Shown: positions 43,737 to 52,871 of the stretch, in pieces
How the letters are laid out: every line of letters starts with the position of its first letter
Position numbering within the stretch: the stretch's first letter is position 1
Assembly: GCF_900094585.1 (NCBI RefSeq)
Contig: NZ_FMAG01000008.1
Span: 124,001 to 188,000 of the forward strand
From: Martinezella multihospitum
Lineage (GTDB): Bacteria; Pseudomonadota; Alphaproteobacteria; Rhizobiales; Rhizobiaceae
Direction: 5' to 3'
DNA: 64,000 nucleotides
Position numbers and translations under genes: made by a program
The notes under the pieces: generated by a model
Seen by the model: the letters and a program-made list of their open reading frames with translations, nothing else
Told to the model about the DNA's origin: nothing
Databases searched by the model: none

Positions 43737-44702
43737 CTAAAGATCGAGATGCAGTGCGCTTCCTTCGAAACGCGAAACGCAGATCATCACCTTTCGGCCG
43801 GAAGCCTTTTCTTCGTCGGTCAGATAGACGTCATTGTGCAGAAGCTTGCCGTCGCAGGCGGCGACACCCGTCTCGCACTGCCCGCAAGCACCGCCGCGAC
43901 AGAGGAAGGGGGCATCGATACCGGCGGCCTCGATTGCCTCCAGCATGCTCTCATGATGGCCGACGTGAACGGTCTTGCCGGACCGCGTCAGCTCGATCGA
44001 GAACGGCTTGCCGGGCTGCGAGGACAGGAAGCGCTCGGAATGCAGGTTCTGTTCCGGCCAGCCGGCCTCGATGCCGGTTTTCAACACGCCGTCGATCATG
44101 CCGGCCGGGCCGCACACATAGAGATGCGTGCCGAGCGGCTGGCTTTCGAGCAGACGGGCGACGGGAATGAAATGGCGATCGGCATCGCAGTAGATCTTCA
44201 CCCGCTGCGATCCATATTGCTCGACAAGTTCCCGGCAATAGGCGCCGCGATCGAGCGAACGAACGGCATAATGCAACTCGAAATTGACGCCCTCGCGGGA
44301 GAACTGCTGCATCATCGCGATGAACGGCGTGATGCCGATGCCGCCGGCGATCAGCAGATGCTTGCGGCCGCGCCAGTCCGGCTGGAAGAGATTGACGGGA
44401 TAGCTGACCTTGAGCTCATCACCCTCTCTCACCTTCTCATGCATGAAGGCGGAGCCGCCGCGCGATTCCTCGACGCGCAGCACGCTGATCTCATAGGCCG
44501 AGCAATCATGCGGCGGCGACATCAGCGAATAGGCGTTGCGGCGTACATGGCCCTCGTCGTTCATCGAGACGATGACATGGGCACCGCCCGAAAAATAAGG
44601 CATGGGCGCGCCGTCGAGACGCTCGAAGCGGAAGCGCTTGATGCGATCGGCGACCGGCGTCACCTTCGCGACACGAACCGGAATTTCCGTACCACCGCTC
44701 AC
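43737..44702 (-). CDS. dmmB: Dimethylamine monooxygenase, ferredoxin-type reductase subunit
   Basis: The 321-residue protein is a phthalate-dioxygenase-reductase-like chain: an N-terminal flavin domain (RRNAYSLMSPP), an NAD(P)H domain (KHLLIAGGIGITPFIAMMQQF and HLYVCGPAGMIDGVL) and a C-terminal plant-type [2Fe-2S] ferredoxin with CRGGACGQCETGV plus a later cysteine. It passes electrons to the heme subunit. It overlaps dmmA by four bases. Confidence 0.9.
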   Translation of the reverse strand: MSGGTEIPVRVAKVTPVADRIKRFRFERLDGAPMPYFSGGAHVIVSMNDEGHVRRNAYSLMSPPHDCSAYEISVLRVEESRGGSAFMHEKVREGDELKVSYPVNLFQPDWRGRKHLLIAGGIGITPFIAMMQQFSREGVNFELHYAVRSLDRGAYCRELVEQYGSQRVKIYCDADRHFIPVARLLESQPLGTHLYVCGPAGMIDGVLKTGIEAGWPEQNLHSERFLSSQPGKPFSIELTRSGKTVHVGHHESMLEAIEAAGIDAPFLCRGGACGQCETGVAACDGKLLHNDVYLTDEEKASGRKVMICVSRFEGSALHLDL

Positions 44703-45304
44703 AGGAACAACTCCTCGGGATCAGGCGCCGTACCCGGCTCTTCGGCATCGATGTTGACGCCCTGAAAGGCGCCGAGACGGCGCGAATAGTGGTCGCGCAC
44801 CAGCAACGGCAGCCCGCAATGGCTGCAGGCAAAGGGACTATGCGTGACATCCTCGGTAATGCCCTTGCAATGGACGCATTGCACCCGACGCGCCAGGGAA
44901 CCGCGATGTTCGGTGATGAGCGAGGCATGATCCATGCCGTAGTCGAGCGCTACCATCATCGCCTGGCCGATAAAGCCCTCGGTGCCGGCGATATAAAGCC
45001 GCGTGCCCATATGCGCCGTCGTAAGCGAGCCCTTCAGGCGGAAGAGCAGCGTCGCAATGGTCGGTGCCGTAAAGAACATGTCGGCGCCAAGGCTGCGCAG
45101 GGTCTCGTCATGACCCTTGCCCTGTGAGCCGCGCGCGACATAGAGGATCTCGCTGCGCGACAGGATCGTGTCGTCAAGCGCGGGCCTGTGATCGAGAAGG
45201 GCGTTGGCGCCCTCCCCTTCGAGAACGAAGAGATGCCGACGAGCATGCGGCTGGATTGCGAGACCACGGTAAACCGGTCGGCTCTTAATGCCTTCGACAA
45301 GCAT
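44699..45304 (-). CDS. dmmA: Dimethylamine monooxygenase small subunit
   Basis: The 201-residue protein matches the DmmA family layout: a reductase-like N-terminal part with LYIAGTEGFIGQAMMVALDYG and a C-terminal zinc-ribbon-like piece (CVHCKG, CSHCG) ending in an acidic tail. Its exact role in the monooxygenase is not clear from sequence. It lies between dmmD and dmmB, which is the expected D-A-B-C order. Confidence 0.83.
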   Translation of the reverse strand: MLVEGIKSRPVYRGLAIQPHARRHLFVLEGEGANALLDHRPALDDTILSRSEILYVARGSQGKGHDETLRSLGADMFFTAPTIATLLFRLKGSLTTAHMGTRLYIAGTEGFIGQAMMVALDYGMDHASLITEHRGSLARRVQCVHCKGITEDVTHSPFACSHCGLPLLVRDHYSRRLGAFQGVNIDAEEPGTAPDPEELFL

Positions 45305-45314
45305 GAGCGCCTCC

Positions 45315-46448
45315 TTAGCCGATGGCCGTCCTCTTCTTCTTTTCCGGATCGTCGAAGGGCAGCGTATGGGCGATCGCGCTTGCCTTCAGGCTCTTGCCAC
45401 GCACCTCAAGCTTGGTGCCCTGCACGGCCTTGTCGACGTCGAGGCGGGCGATCGCCATCGATTTCTTCGTCAGCGCAGAATAGCAAGGGCAGGTAATGAC
45501 GCCGACCTTTTTGCCATCGGCAAAGACTTCGTCGCCGAGATCGGCCGGGCCATCGGCATCGATCAGCATGCCGAAAATCTTGAAGCGTTCCTTGCCTTTG
45601 AGGCGGGCATGTTCCTCGGCACCGCGGAAACCGGTCTTGCCGGGGCTGACTGTAAAGTCGAGGCCGAGTTCCCAGAGGCTGTCGCCGGGAGGCTGATCGG
45701 CGAAAGGATACATCTGCGAGTTATCATAGGGATAAAAGAGCAGATAGCTTTCGACGCGCAGCATGTCGAGGACACTGAAGCAGCAGGGAATGATCCCCAT
45801 CTCTTTGCCCTCAGCGACGATGCGATCCCAGACCATCGCGGCATCCTGACCGCGCACGAAGATTTCATAGCCGCGTTCGCCGGTGTAGCCGGTGCGCGAG
45901 ATCATCACGGGTGCGCCGAACAGGGTCGTCTGCATGTGATGGAAATATTTGAGGTCGCGGATGCCGGGTACATATTTGGCGAGATAATCGACGGCGACCG
46001 GACCTTGTAGCGAGAGGTCGTGCAGATCGTCGTCGAAGAGGACGGCGCAGTTGCGCCCCGCTGCCTGCTTGACGAGCTCCTCATGGCCGGAGCCCGAGCC
46101 ATGCACCAGCATCCAGGAGTTCGGGCCGGTGCGGTAGACGATGCAGTCGTCGGTGAAATAGCCGCGATCATTCAGCATCGCGGCATAGACCGAACGGCCG
46201 GGATAGATCTTCGACATATCGCGGGTGGTGATATAGTCAAGCACGGCAATGGCGTGCGGGCCGACCAGATGCACCTTCTTGAGGCCGGAAACGTCCATCA
46301 GCCCGGCCTTGGTGCGGATCGCGACATGCTCGTCCGACATGTCCTTCTCGTAGGTCCAGGCGGTTCCCATGCCGCTCCAGTCTTCGAGTTTCGATCCGAG
46401 AGCACGGTGCCGGTCCGCCAAGGCGGAGAAACGCCATGATAATGCCAT
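45315..46448 (-). CDS. dmmD: Dimethylamine monooxygenase-associated GcvT-like folate protein
   Basis: The 377-residue protein is a GcvT/aminomethyltransferase-type folate protein: GLMDVSGLKKVHLVGPHA, the SRTGYTGERGYEIFVRG motif and a C-terminal barrel. In dmm operons it is thought to take up the formaldehyde-level carbon from demethylation onto tetrahydrofolate. It leads the dmm-tmm unit and has its own predicted promoter. The C terminus is basic (PEKKKRT). Confidence 0.9.
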   Translation of the reverse strand: MALSWRFSALADRHRALGSKLEDWSGMGTAWTYEKDMSDEHVAIRTKAGLMDVSGLKKVHLVGPHAIAVLDYITTRDMSKIYPGRSVYAAMLNDRGYFTDDCIVYRTGPNSWMLVHGSGSGHEELVKQAAGRNCAVLFDDDLHDLSLQGPVAVDYLAKYVPGIRDLKYFHHMQTTLFGAPVMISRTGYTGERGYEIFVRGQDAAMVWDRIVAEGKEMGIIPCCFSVLDMLRVESYLLFYPYDNSQMYPFADQPPGDSLWELGLDFTVSPGKTGFRGAEEHARLKGKERFKIFGMLIDADGPADLGDEVFADGKKVGVITCPCYSALTKKSMAIARLDVDKAVQGTKLEVRGKSLKASAIAHTLPFDDPEKKKRTAIG

Positions 46449-46471
46449 TTCGTTCCCTCATTTTCTTCTAT

Positions 46472-46486
46472 GGAATATTTATTTCC
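46472..46486. promoter_or_regulatory. GAA-N7-TTC dyad upstream of dmmD
   Basis: GGAATATTTATTTCC has GGAA/TTCC arms seven bases apart and lies between the predicted -10 element and the dmmD start, so a bound protein could block transcription. Confidence 0.45.
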
Positions 46487-46488
46487 TG

Positions 46489-46516
46489 ACTATAGTCGTC
46501 TTTCATGCCTTGGCAA
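46489..46516 (-). promoter_or_regulatory. Sigma-70-like promoter of the dmm-tmm operon
   Basis: On the minus strand TTGCCA (46516-46511) and TATAGT (46494-46489) are 16 bases apart in the 112-base gap after folD. The -10 lies inside the palindrome GACTATAGTC. It would start the dmmDABC-tmm transcript. Confidence 0.55.
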
Positions 46517-46560
46517 GCCGATCCGAGTGGTTTTTTGTTATCGCCCGGACGGCATTTTGT

Positions 46561-47466
46561 TCAAAACTTCGGCGGCTTCCGACCGGCAGTGCGATGAGCT
46601 GCGATGACGGTATTGGTCATCAGCATGGCAATCGTCATCGGTCCGACGCCGCCCGGAACCGGCGTGATCGCACCGGCGACATCGGAGACCTCAGCATAGG
46701 CGACATCGCCCACAAGACGGCTCTTGCCCTCGCCCCGCTCCGGTGCCGCAATCCGGTTGATGCCGACATCGATGACCGTGGCGCCCGGCTTGATCCAGTC
46801 CGCCTTCACCATCTCAGGCCGGCCGACGGCCGCTACCAGAATATCGGCGCCTCTGGCGACCGCGGCCAGATCCTTCGTGCGCGAATGCGCCGTCGTCACC
46901 GTCGCATTGGCATTGAGCAGCAGCTGCGCCATCGGCTTGCCGAACAGGTTGGAGCGACCGATGACGACGGCATTCAGACCCGACAGGTCCTCGCCATGGA
47001 TGCGCCGTACCAGAAGCATGGCGCCGGCCGGCGTGCAGGAGATCAGCCCGGTTTCGAGATCGCCGGTCGCAAGCTTGCCGGCATTGACCACATGCAGCCC
47101 GTCGACATCCTTCTCCGGCCGGATCGACTGGATGATCGGATCGGAATCCAGATGCTTTGGCAACGGCAGCTGTACCAGAATGCCGTGGATGGAGGGATCG
47201 TCGTTCAGCGAAGCCACGAGCTGCGCCAGCTCACCTTGCGTCGTTTCGGCCGGCAACGTGTGCTGCACCGACTTGAAGCCGCATTCCTTGGCCATCTTGC
47301 TCTTGGAGTTCACATAGGCGTGGCTGGCCGGATCGTCGCCGACGATGACGACCGCAAGCCCGGTCTTAACGCCGGTCTCCGTCTCAAGCCCTGCCGCCGC
47401 CATCTTCACTGCCTCGATCACCGAAGCCGCTGCAACCTTGCCGTCGATTACCCTTGCCAGCGCCAT
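46561..47466 (-). CDS. folD: Methylenetetrahydrofolate dehydrogenase/cyclohydrolase
   Basis: FolD oxidises methylene-tetrahydrofolate to formyl-tetrahydrofolate. The 301-residue protein shows YVNSKSKMAKECGF with the catalytic lysine, HGILVQLPLPKHL, the PCTP-like region CTPAGAMLLVRR, the NADP motif VIGRSNLFGKPMAQLL and GGVGPMTIAMLMTNT. It follows purU by three bases. Placement in this island suggests a dedicated copy for one-carbon units from methylated amines. Confidence 0.94.
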   Translation of the reverse strand: MALARVIDGKVAAASVIEAVKMAAAGLETETGVKTGLAVVIVGDDPASHAYVNSKSKMAKECGFKSVQHTLPAETTQGELAQLVASLNDDPSIHGILVQLPLPKHLDSDPIIQSIRPEKDVDGLHVVNAGKLATGDLETGLISCTPAGAMLLVRRIHGEDLSGLNAVVIGRSNLFGKPMAQLLLNANATVTTAHSRTKDLAAVARGADILVAAVGRPEMVKADWIKPGATVIDVGINRIAAPERGEGKSRLVGDVAYAEVSDVAGAITPVPGGVGPMTIAMLMTNTVIAAHRTAGRKPPKF

Positions 47467-47469
47467 GCC

Positions 47470-48354
47470 TCACCCCATTCGCTCGGAGGCATAGGATCCC
47501 GGGCTTGCCGGGAAGACGACGGTGCGGTTGCCGTTGATGAAGGTGCGGTGATGGATATGGGCATGGATGGCGCGGGCGAGAACCTGGCTCTCGACATCGC
47601 GGCCGATCGACACATAGTCCTCGGCCGACTGCGCATGCGTGATGCGCGCCGTGTCCTGCTCGATGATCGGACCTTCGTCGAGATCGGCCGTCACATAATG
47701 CGCCGTCGCCCCGATCAGCTTCACCCCACGCTCATAGGCCTGCTTGTAAGGGTTCGCCCCCTTGAAGGATGGCAGGAAGGAATGGTGGATGTTGATGATC
47801 CGGCCCGACATCTTCCGGCACAGCGCATCCGACAGAACCTGCATGTAGCGGGCAAGCACGACAAGCTCGGTGCCGGTCTGCTCGACCAGATCCAGGAGCT
47901 GGGCTTCGGCCTGCGGCTTGTTCTCCTTCGTCACCTTGATGTGGTGGAAGGGGATATCGTGATTGACCACCACCTTCTGATAGTCGAAATGGTTGGAGAC
48001 GACGCCGACGATGTCGATCGGCAAGGCGCCGATCTTCCAGCGATAGAGCAGGTCGTTGAGGCAATGGCCGAAGCGCGACACCATCAGCAACACCTTCATG
48101 CGCTTTTTCTCGTCATGGATCTCCGACACCATGGCGAACTTCTCGGCGATCGGCTTGAAGCCTTCGGCAAGCGCCGCTTGGCTCACACCTTCTTCTGAGA
48201 TGAAGGAGACGCGCATGAAGAACATGCCGGTATCCAGATCGTCGAACTGGCTGGAATCGACGACGTTGCAGCCTTGCTCGGCCAGATAGTTCGAGATCGC
48301 CGCAACGATCCCCCGCGTCGACTGGCACGCAACTGTCAATACATAGCTCGTCAT
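47470..48354 (-). CDS. purU: Formyltetrahydrofolate deformylase
   Basis: PurU hydrolyses formyl-tetrahydrofolate to formate and free folate. The 294-residue protein has an N-terminal ACT domain (VLTVACQSTRGIVAAISNYLAEQGCNVVDSSQF) and a formyltransferase-like domain with VSRFGHCLNDLL, IVGVVSNH, the IINIHHSFLPSFKGANPYKQA motif and GATAHYVTADLDEGPII. GGAGGA precedes the ATG at 48354. With folD it forms a two-gene route to formate and recycles folate for Tdm, DmmD and the N-methylglutamate dehydrogenase. Confidence 0.93.
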   Translation of the reverse strand: MTSYVLTVACQSTRGIVAAISNYLAEQGCNVVDSSQFDDLDTGMFFMRVSFISEEGVSQAALAEGFKPIAEKFAMVSEIHDEKKRMKVLLMVSRFGHCLNDLLYRWKIGALPIDIVGVVSNHFDYQKVVVNHDIPFHHIKVTKENKPQAEAQLLDLVEQTGTELVVLARYMQVLSDALCRKMSGRIINIHHSFLPSFKGANPYKQAYERGVKLIGATAHYVTADLDEGPIIEQDTARITHAQSAEDYVSIGRDVESQVLARAIHAHIHHRTFINGNRTVVFPASPGSYASERMG

Positions 48355-48453
48355 GCTGATCTTCCTCCGCCGTCTGCGGCCAAAATTCCGCTGCCGTGCC
48401 GGGGGATCGCGCCCCGGCACCTGAGCCCTTGAGGGCATCTTATCGCTACGCAC

Positions 48454-49761
48454 TCAGATATCGAGCGTGCTGTCGCGCTCCCACTGCGTGAAATGCGAGC
48501 AATAAGCGTTCCATTCCTGATGCTTGAGCTTCAGATAGGCTTCGGAGAATTCCGAACCGATCGCCTGCTTCAGCCCCTCGTCCTCGTCATAGGCACGCAG
48601 CGCATCGAGCAGGTTGAGCGGCAGGCGCGGTGCATTCTTCACGAGATGACCCTGCGCATACATGTCGATATCGTGATGCGGTCCGGGATCGGCCTTGCTG
48701 CGCAGGCCATCGAGGCCGGCAGCGATGATGACGGCCTGCAGCAGGTACGGATTGACGGCACCATCGGGCAGGCGCAGCTCGAAGCGACCGGGACCCGGCA
48801 CACGCACCATGTGGGTCCGGTTGTTGCCGGTCCATGTCACAGTATTGGGGGACCAGGTGGCACCCGACGTCGTGCGCGGCGCATTGATGCGCTTGTAGGA
48901 ATTGACCGTGGGGTTGGTGATGGCTGCCAGCGATGAGGCATGCTTCATGATGCCGCCGAGGAAATGCTTGCCCTCGGACGACAGGCCGAATTCGGCCTCC
49001 CTGTCGGCAAAGACGTTGGTCCTGCCATCATTGCTCCACACGGAGATATGGCAATGGCAGCCGTTGCCCGTCAGGCCCTTGAAGGGCTTCGGCATGAAGG
49101 TTGCTCTAAGACCGTGCTTTTCAGCAATCGACTTGACCATGAACTTGAAGAAGGAGTGCTTGTCCGCCGTCTTCAAGGCATCGTCGAATTCCCAGTTCAT
49201 TTCGAACTGACCGTTGGCGTCCTCGTGGTCGTTCTGATAGGCCCCCCAGCCGAGCTCCAGCATATAATCGCAGATCTCGGAAATGACGTCATACCGCCGC
49301 ATGACCGCCTGCTGATCATAGCAGGGCTTTTCCGCCGTGTCGTATTCGTCGGATATTTTGGATCCGTCGGCCGTAATCAGGAAGAATTCGGCCTCGACGC
49401 CGGTCTTGACGCGCTTGCCCGCTGCTTCTGCCTCTTTCACGAGCTTCTTTAAGACGTTGCGCGGCGCCTGGGCGACCAGTTCGCCCTCCATCACGCAATC
49501 GGCCGCGACCCAGGCAACATCCTTCTTCCATGGGAGCTGGATGACGGAAGATGCGTCGGGCACTGCAAAAAGGTCGGGATGGGCAGGCGTCATATCGAGC
49601 CAGGTGGCAAAACCGGCAAAACCGGCACCGTCTTCCTGCATGCCCGCAATCGCCTGGGCTGGCACCAGCTTGGCACGCTGGCCGGAAAAAAGATCCGTGT
49701 AGCTGATCATGAAATATTTGATGCCCTTGTCTTTGGCAAAGGCAGCAAGATCCAGTGTCAT
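48454..49761 (-). CDS. gmaS: Gamma-glutamylmethylamide synthetase
   Basis: This glutamine-synthetase-like ligase joins methylamine to glutamate with ATP. The 435-residue protein has GVEAEFFLI, the EDANGQFEMNW metal/glutamate site, GNGCHCHISVW, and RVPGPGRFELRLPDGAVNPYLL. It is close to GlnT-type synthetases, so sequence alone does not exclude glutamine synthesis. The gene follows mgsC in the classical mgsABC-gmaS order, which supports the assignment. Confidence 0.88.
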   Translation of the reverse strand: MTLDLAAFAKDKGIKYFMISYTDLFSGQRAKLVPAQAIAGMQEDGAGFAGFATWLDMTPAHPDLFAVPDASSVIQLPWKKDVAWVAADCVMEGELVAQAPRNVLKKLVKEAEAAGKRVKTGVEAEFFLITADGSKISDEYDTAEKPCYDQQAVMRRYDVISEICDYMLELGWGAYQNDHEDANGQFEMNWEFDDALKTADKHSFFKFMVKSIAEKHGLRATFMPKPFKGLTGNGCHCHISVWSNDGRTNVFADREAEFGLSSEGKHFLGGIMKHASSLAAITNPTVNSYKRINAPRTTSGATWSPNTVTWTGNNRTHMVRVPGPGRFELRLPDGAVNPYLLQAVIIAAGLDGLRSKADPGPHHDIDMYAQGHLVKNAPRLPLNLLDALRAYDEDEGLKQAIGSEFSEAYLKLKHQEWNAYCSHFTQWERDSTLDI

Positions 49762-49812
49762 TCTCGTTCCCCTTTGGATTTCTTAGAGACACTTCGATGA
49801 TGCGTGATACGA

Positions 49813-49830
49813 CCGGGCCTTTCGGCCCGG
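49813..49830 (-). promoter_or_regulatory. Hairpin between mgsC and gmaS
   Basis: CCGGGCC and GGCCCGG arms enclose TTTC in the 77-base gap. No T-run follows. It may attenuate or protect transcript ends between the two genes rather than terminate fully. Confidence 0.5.
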
Positions 49831-49838
49831 CCGGAATG

Positions 49839-51167
49839 TCAGAAGCCTCCCTTGCCCGGATACCAGTTGGTGCCGGCGAGCGGGATTTGTGCCATGGCGG
49901 CCGCCTCCATCGTCAGCGCACACAGGTCCTCCGGCTCCAGGTTGTGCAGGTGATTCTTGCCGCAAGCACGCGCGATCGTCTGCGCTTCCAGCGTCATCAC
50001 TTTCAGATAATTGGCAAGGCGTCGGCCCGCCGCAATAGGGTCGAGCCGGCTTGCGAGCTCCGGGTCCTGCGTCGTGATGCCGGCCGGGTCCTTGCCCTCG
50101 TGCCAGTCGTCATAGGCGCCGGCCGTCGTGCCGAGCTTCTGGTATTCCTCTTCCCATTTCGGATCGTTGTCGCCGAGCGCGACCAGTGCCGCCGTGCCGA
50201 TGGCAACCGCGTCGGCGCCGAGCGCTAGGGCTTTCGCCACATCAGCACCCGACCGGATGCCGCCGGAGATGATCAGCTGCACCTTGCGGTGCATGCCGAG
50301 ATCCTGCAGCGCCTGAACGGCTGGACGAATGCAGGCAAGCGTCGGCATGCCGACATTCTCGATGAAGACGTCCTGGGTCGCGGCCGTGCCGCCCTGCATG
50401 CCGTCAAGCACGACGACGTCGGCACCGGCCTTGACCGCAAGAGCCGTGTCGTAATAGGGGCGCGCGCCGCCGACCTTCACATAGATCGGCTTTTCCCAGT
50501 CGGTGATCTCACGCAGCTCCATGATCTTGATTTCGAGATCATCGGGGCCGGTCCAGTCCGGGTGACGGCAGGCAGAGCGCTGGTCGATACCCTTCGGCAG
50601 ATTGCGCATGTTGGCGACGCGATCGGAGATCTTCTGGCCGAGCAGCATGCCGCCGCCGCCGGGTTTGGCCCCTTGGCCGACCACAACTTCGATGGCGTCA
50701 GCGCGGCGCAAATCTTTCGGGTTCATGCCGTAGCGCGAGGGAAGATATTGATAGACCAGCGTCTGCGAATGGCCGCGCTCTTCGTCCGTCATGCCGCCGT
50801 CGCCCGTCGTCGTCGACGTGCCGGCAATCGTCGCGCCGCGGCCAAGTGCTTCCTTGGCATTGCCCGAAAGCGCCCCGAAGCTCATGCCAGCAATGGTGAT
50901 CGGGGTCTTCAGCGTGATCGGCTTCTTGGCAAAGCGACTGCCGAGAACGACGGTCGTATCGCATTTCTCGCGATAACCTTCGAGCGGATAGCGCGAGATC
51001 GAGGCGCCGAGGAACAGCAGATCGTCGAAATGCGGCACCTTGCGCTTCGTGCCGGCGCCACGGATATCGTAGATGCCGGTCGCCGCAGCGCGGCGGATTT
51101 CCGCCAGCGTATGATCGTCGAAGGTCGCCGACTTGCGGGGTGGCGTAGGTGGGTTGTGATAGCTCAT
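49839..51167 (-). CDS. mgsC: N-methylglutamate synthase, FMN subunit
   Basis: The 442-residue protein is the glutamate-synthase central/FMN domain: RYPLEGYREKCDT, MSFGALSGNAKEALGRGATIAGTSTTTGDGGM, GQGAKPGGGGMLLGQK, VDVVVLDGMQGGTAATQDVF-like block and IISGGIRSGADVAKALALGADAVAIGTAAL. It lacks the amidotransferase and GXGXG parts, which are separate genes upstream. It would transfer methylamine nitrogen to 2-oxoglutarate to give N-methylglutamate. Confidence 0.88.
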   Translation of the reverse strand: MSYHNPPTPPRKSATFDDHTLAEIRRAAATGIYDIRGAGTKRKVPHFDDLLFLGASISRYPLEGYREKCDTTVVLGSRFAKKPITLKTPITIAGMSFGALSGNAKEALGRGATIAGTSTTTGDGGMTDEERGHSQTLVYQYLPSRYGMNPKDLRRADAIEVVVGQGAKPGGGGMLLGQKISDRVANMRNLPKGIDQRSACRHPDWTGPDDLEIKIMELREITDWEKPIYVKVGGARPYYDTALAVKAGADVVVLDGMQGGTAATQDVFIENVGMPTLACIRPAVQALQDLGMHRKVQLIISGGIRSGADVAKALALGADAVAIGTAALVALGDNDPKWEEEYQKLGTTAGAYDDWHEGKDPAGITTQDPELASRLDPIAAGRRLANYLKVMTLEAQTIARACGKNHLHNLEPEDLCALTMEAAAMAQIPLAGTNWYPGKGGF

Positions 51168-51182
51168 GAGGTCCCCTTCGTC

Positions 51183-51893
51183 TCAATAGGCGTCGGCATT
51201 GTCGATGTTGAAATTGTAGAGCTTGCGAGCCGATCCGTAGCGCTTGAATTCCTCAGGCTTGACGCCGCGCACGCCAGCCTTCTCGAGCAGCTCGGCAAGC
51301 TTTTCCAGATGCTCCGGGCGCATCTCCTTTTCGATGCAATCGGAACCGAGGCTTTGCACCGAACCGCGAACAAAAAGCTTGGCCTCATAGAGGCTGTCGC
51401 CCAGCGCATCGCCGGCGTCGCCCAAGACGACCAGATGGCCCGACTGTCCCATGAAGGCGGACATATGGCCGATATTGCCATAGACGACGATATCGATACC
51501 CTTCATCGAGATGCCGCAGCGCGAGGCCGCATTGCCCTTGATGACAAGCAGGCCGCCGCGGCCGGTTGCTCCGGCATATTGGCTGGCATCGCCTTCGATG
51601 ACGACGCTGCCGGACATCATGTTTTCGGCAACGCCGGGACCGGCGGAGCCATGCACCGTGACATTGCCGCCATCATTCATGCCAGCGCAGTAGTAGCCGA
51701 CGGAACCCTTGATATCGACAGTAACGGGCGCGTCGATACCGGCAGCCACGGCATGATGGCCGCGTGGGTTGACGACTTCGAAGGCCAGATCGTTGGCACC
51801 CGGAGGAAGGCCATGAAGGGCGCTGTTGAGTTCACGGAGCGGTGTGAGGGAAAGGTCGAAAACTGGCATGAAAAACTCTCTCGATTGCGGCAC
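51183..51893 (-). CDS. mgsB: N-methylglutamate synthase, GXGXG subunit
   Basis: The 236-residue protein is the glutamate-synthase C-terminal (GXGXG) beta-helix domain as a separate chain, with repeated glycine turns (GYYCAGMNDGGNVTVHGSAGPG, GATGRGGLLVIKG, GNIGHMSAFMGQSGHLVVLGDAGDALGDSLYEAKLFVRG). It lies between mgsA and mgsC, six and fifteen bases apart. Confidence 0.87.
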   Translation of the reverse strand: MPQSREFFMPVFDLSLTPLRELNSALHGLPPGANDLAFEVVNPRGHHAVAAGIDAPVTVDIKGSVGYYCAGMNDGGNVTVHGSAGPGVAENMMSGSVVIEGDASQYAGATGRGGLLVIKGNAASRCGISMKGIDIVVYGNIGHMSAFMGQSGHLVVLGDAGDALGDSLYEAKLFVRGSVQSLGSDCIEKEMRPEHLEKLAELLEKAGVRGVKPEEFKRYGSARKLYNFNIDNADAY

Positions 51894-51899
51894 TTCTGA

Positions 51900-52808
51900 T
51901 CAGGCAGCCTTTTCGTGATCCCAGAAATAGACGGTCGCCGGCTCCGGTTCCCAGACGCGGGCATTTTCGATGCCAGGGAGATTGACCAGCGCACGATATT
52001 CCGAGCCGAAAGCGACATATTGATCGGTTTCAGCCATGACGGCCGGCTTGCAGGCGATGGGATCGCGAACGACGCCGAAACCGGACTTGGTGCCGACGAC
52101 GAAAGTGAAGAAGCCGTCGAGATCATCGACCGCGCCTTCCAACGCCGCGCCGAGATCCTTGCCCTTGGCCATCTCGGCCGTCAGATAGGCAGCAGCGACT
52201 TCGGTGTCATTTTCCGTCTCGAAGGTCATGCCCACGCGCTTCAACTCCCGGCGCAGGTTGTTGTGGTTCGACAGCGAACCATTGTGAACCAGGCACTGGT
52301 CCGAACCGGTGGAGAAGGGATGAGCGCCAAGGGTCGTGACGGCCGACTCGGTCGCCATACGGGTATGGCCGATCCCGTGCGTACCCGACATGGCCATCAC
52401 GCCGAAGCGCGAGACCACATCCTTCGGCAGGCCGACTTCCTTGTAGATCTCGACGGTATCGCCGCTGCTCATGACGCGGATATTCGGGCGCAGTTGCGTC
52501 AGCGCCACCCTGCCCTCGTCGAGCTTCTCCTTGGCAAGAGTGATAACCGCGTGCGTGCTCTTGACGACGACGGAGACCGGCACGTCGAGCGCGCGTCTCA
52601 GTTCGTATTCCAGCCCGTCGAAATCCTTCGTCGGATCAGCCGACTGAACGGTTATCTTCGCTGTCGTACCGTTATCGCTGCCGTAGATCGCGATGCCTGC
52701 GCTATCAGGTCCGCGATCGGTCATCGTCACCAGCATGGAGGACAGAAGCGCACCGAGTTTCGGCTCCAGCGCCTTATCCTTCAAGAAAAGACCGACAATT
52801 CCGCACAT
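51900..52808 (-). CDS. mgsA: N-methylglutamate synthase, class II glutamine amidotransferase-like subunit
   Basis: The 302-residue protein starts with MCGIVGLF, so Cys2 becomes the N-terminal nucleophile after Met removal. It also shows TDRGPDSAGIAIYG, GIGHTRMATES, HPFSTGSDQCLVHNGSLSNHNNLRREL and END near the usual places. It would cleave gamma-glutamylmethylamide. GGAGG eight bases before the ATG fixes the start; the frame further upstream lacks the nucleophile position. Confidence 0.9.
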   Translation of the reverse strand: MCGIVGLFLKDKALEPKLGALLSSMLVTMTDRGPDSAGIAIYGSDNGTTAKITVQSADPTKDFDGLEYELRRALDVPVSVVVKSTHAVITLAKEKLDEGRVALTQLRPNIRVMSSGDTVEIYKEVGLPKDVVSRFGVMAMSGTHGIGHTRMATESAVTTLGAHPFSTGSDQCLVHNGSLSNHNNLRRELKRVGMTFETENDTEVAAAYLTAEMAKGKDLGAALEGAVDDLDGFFTFVVGTKSGFGVVRDPIACKPAVMAETDQYVAFGSEYRALVNLPGIENARVWEPEPATVYFWDHEKAA

Positions 52809-52871
52809 GCCCAAAGCCTCCAATTTCGCATCTGCAAAATGGCTATCAGGTCCACAGCGTCTTTTCAACTC

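Noticed and set aside
46369..48198. 609-codon open frame on the plus strand
   Set aside because: It is antisense to folD and purU, both recognised by full motifs; its translation is histidine- and arginine-rich without domain features.
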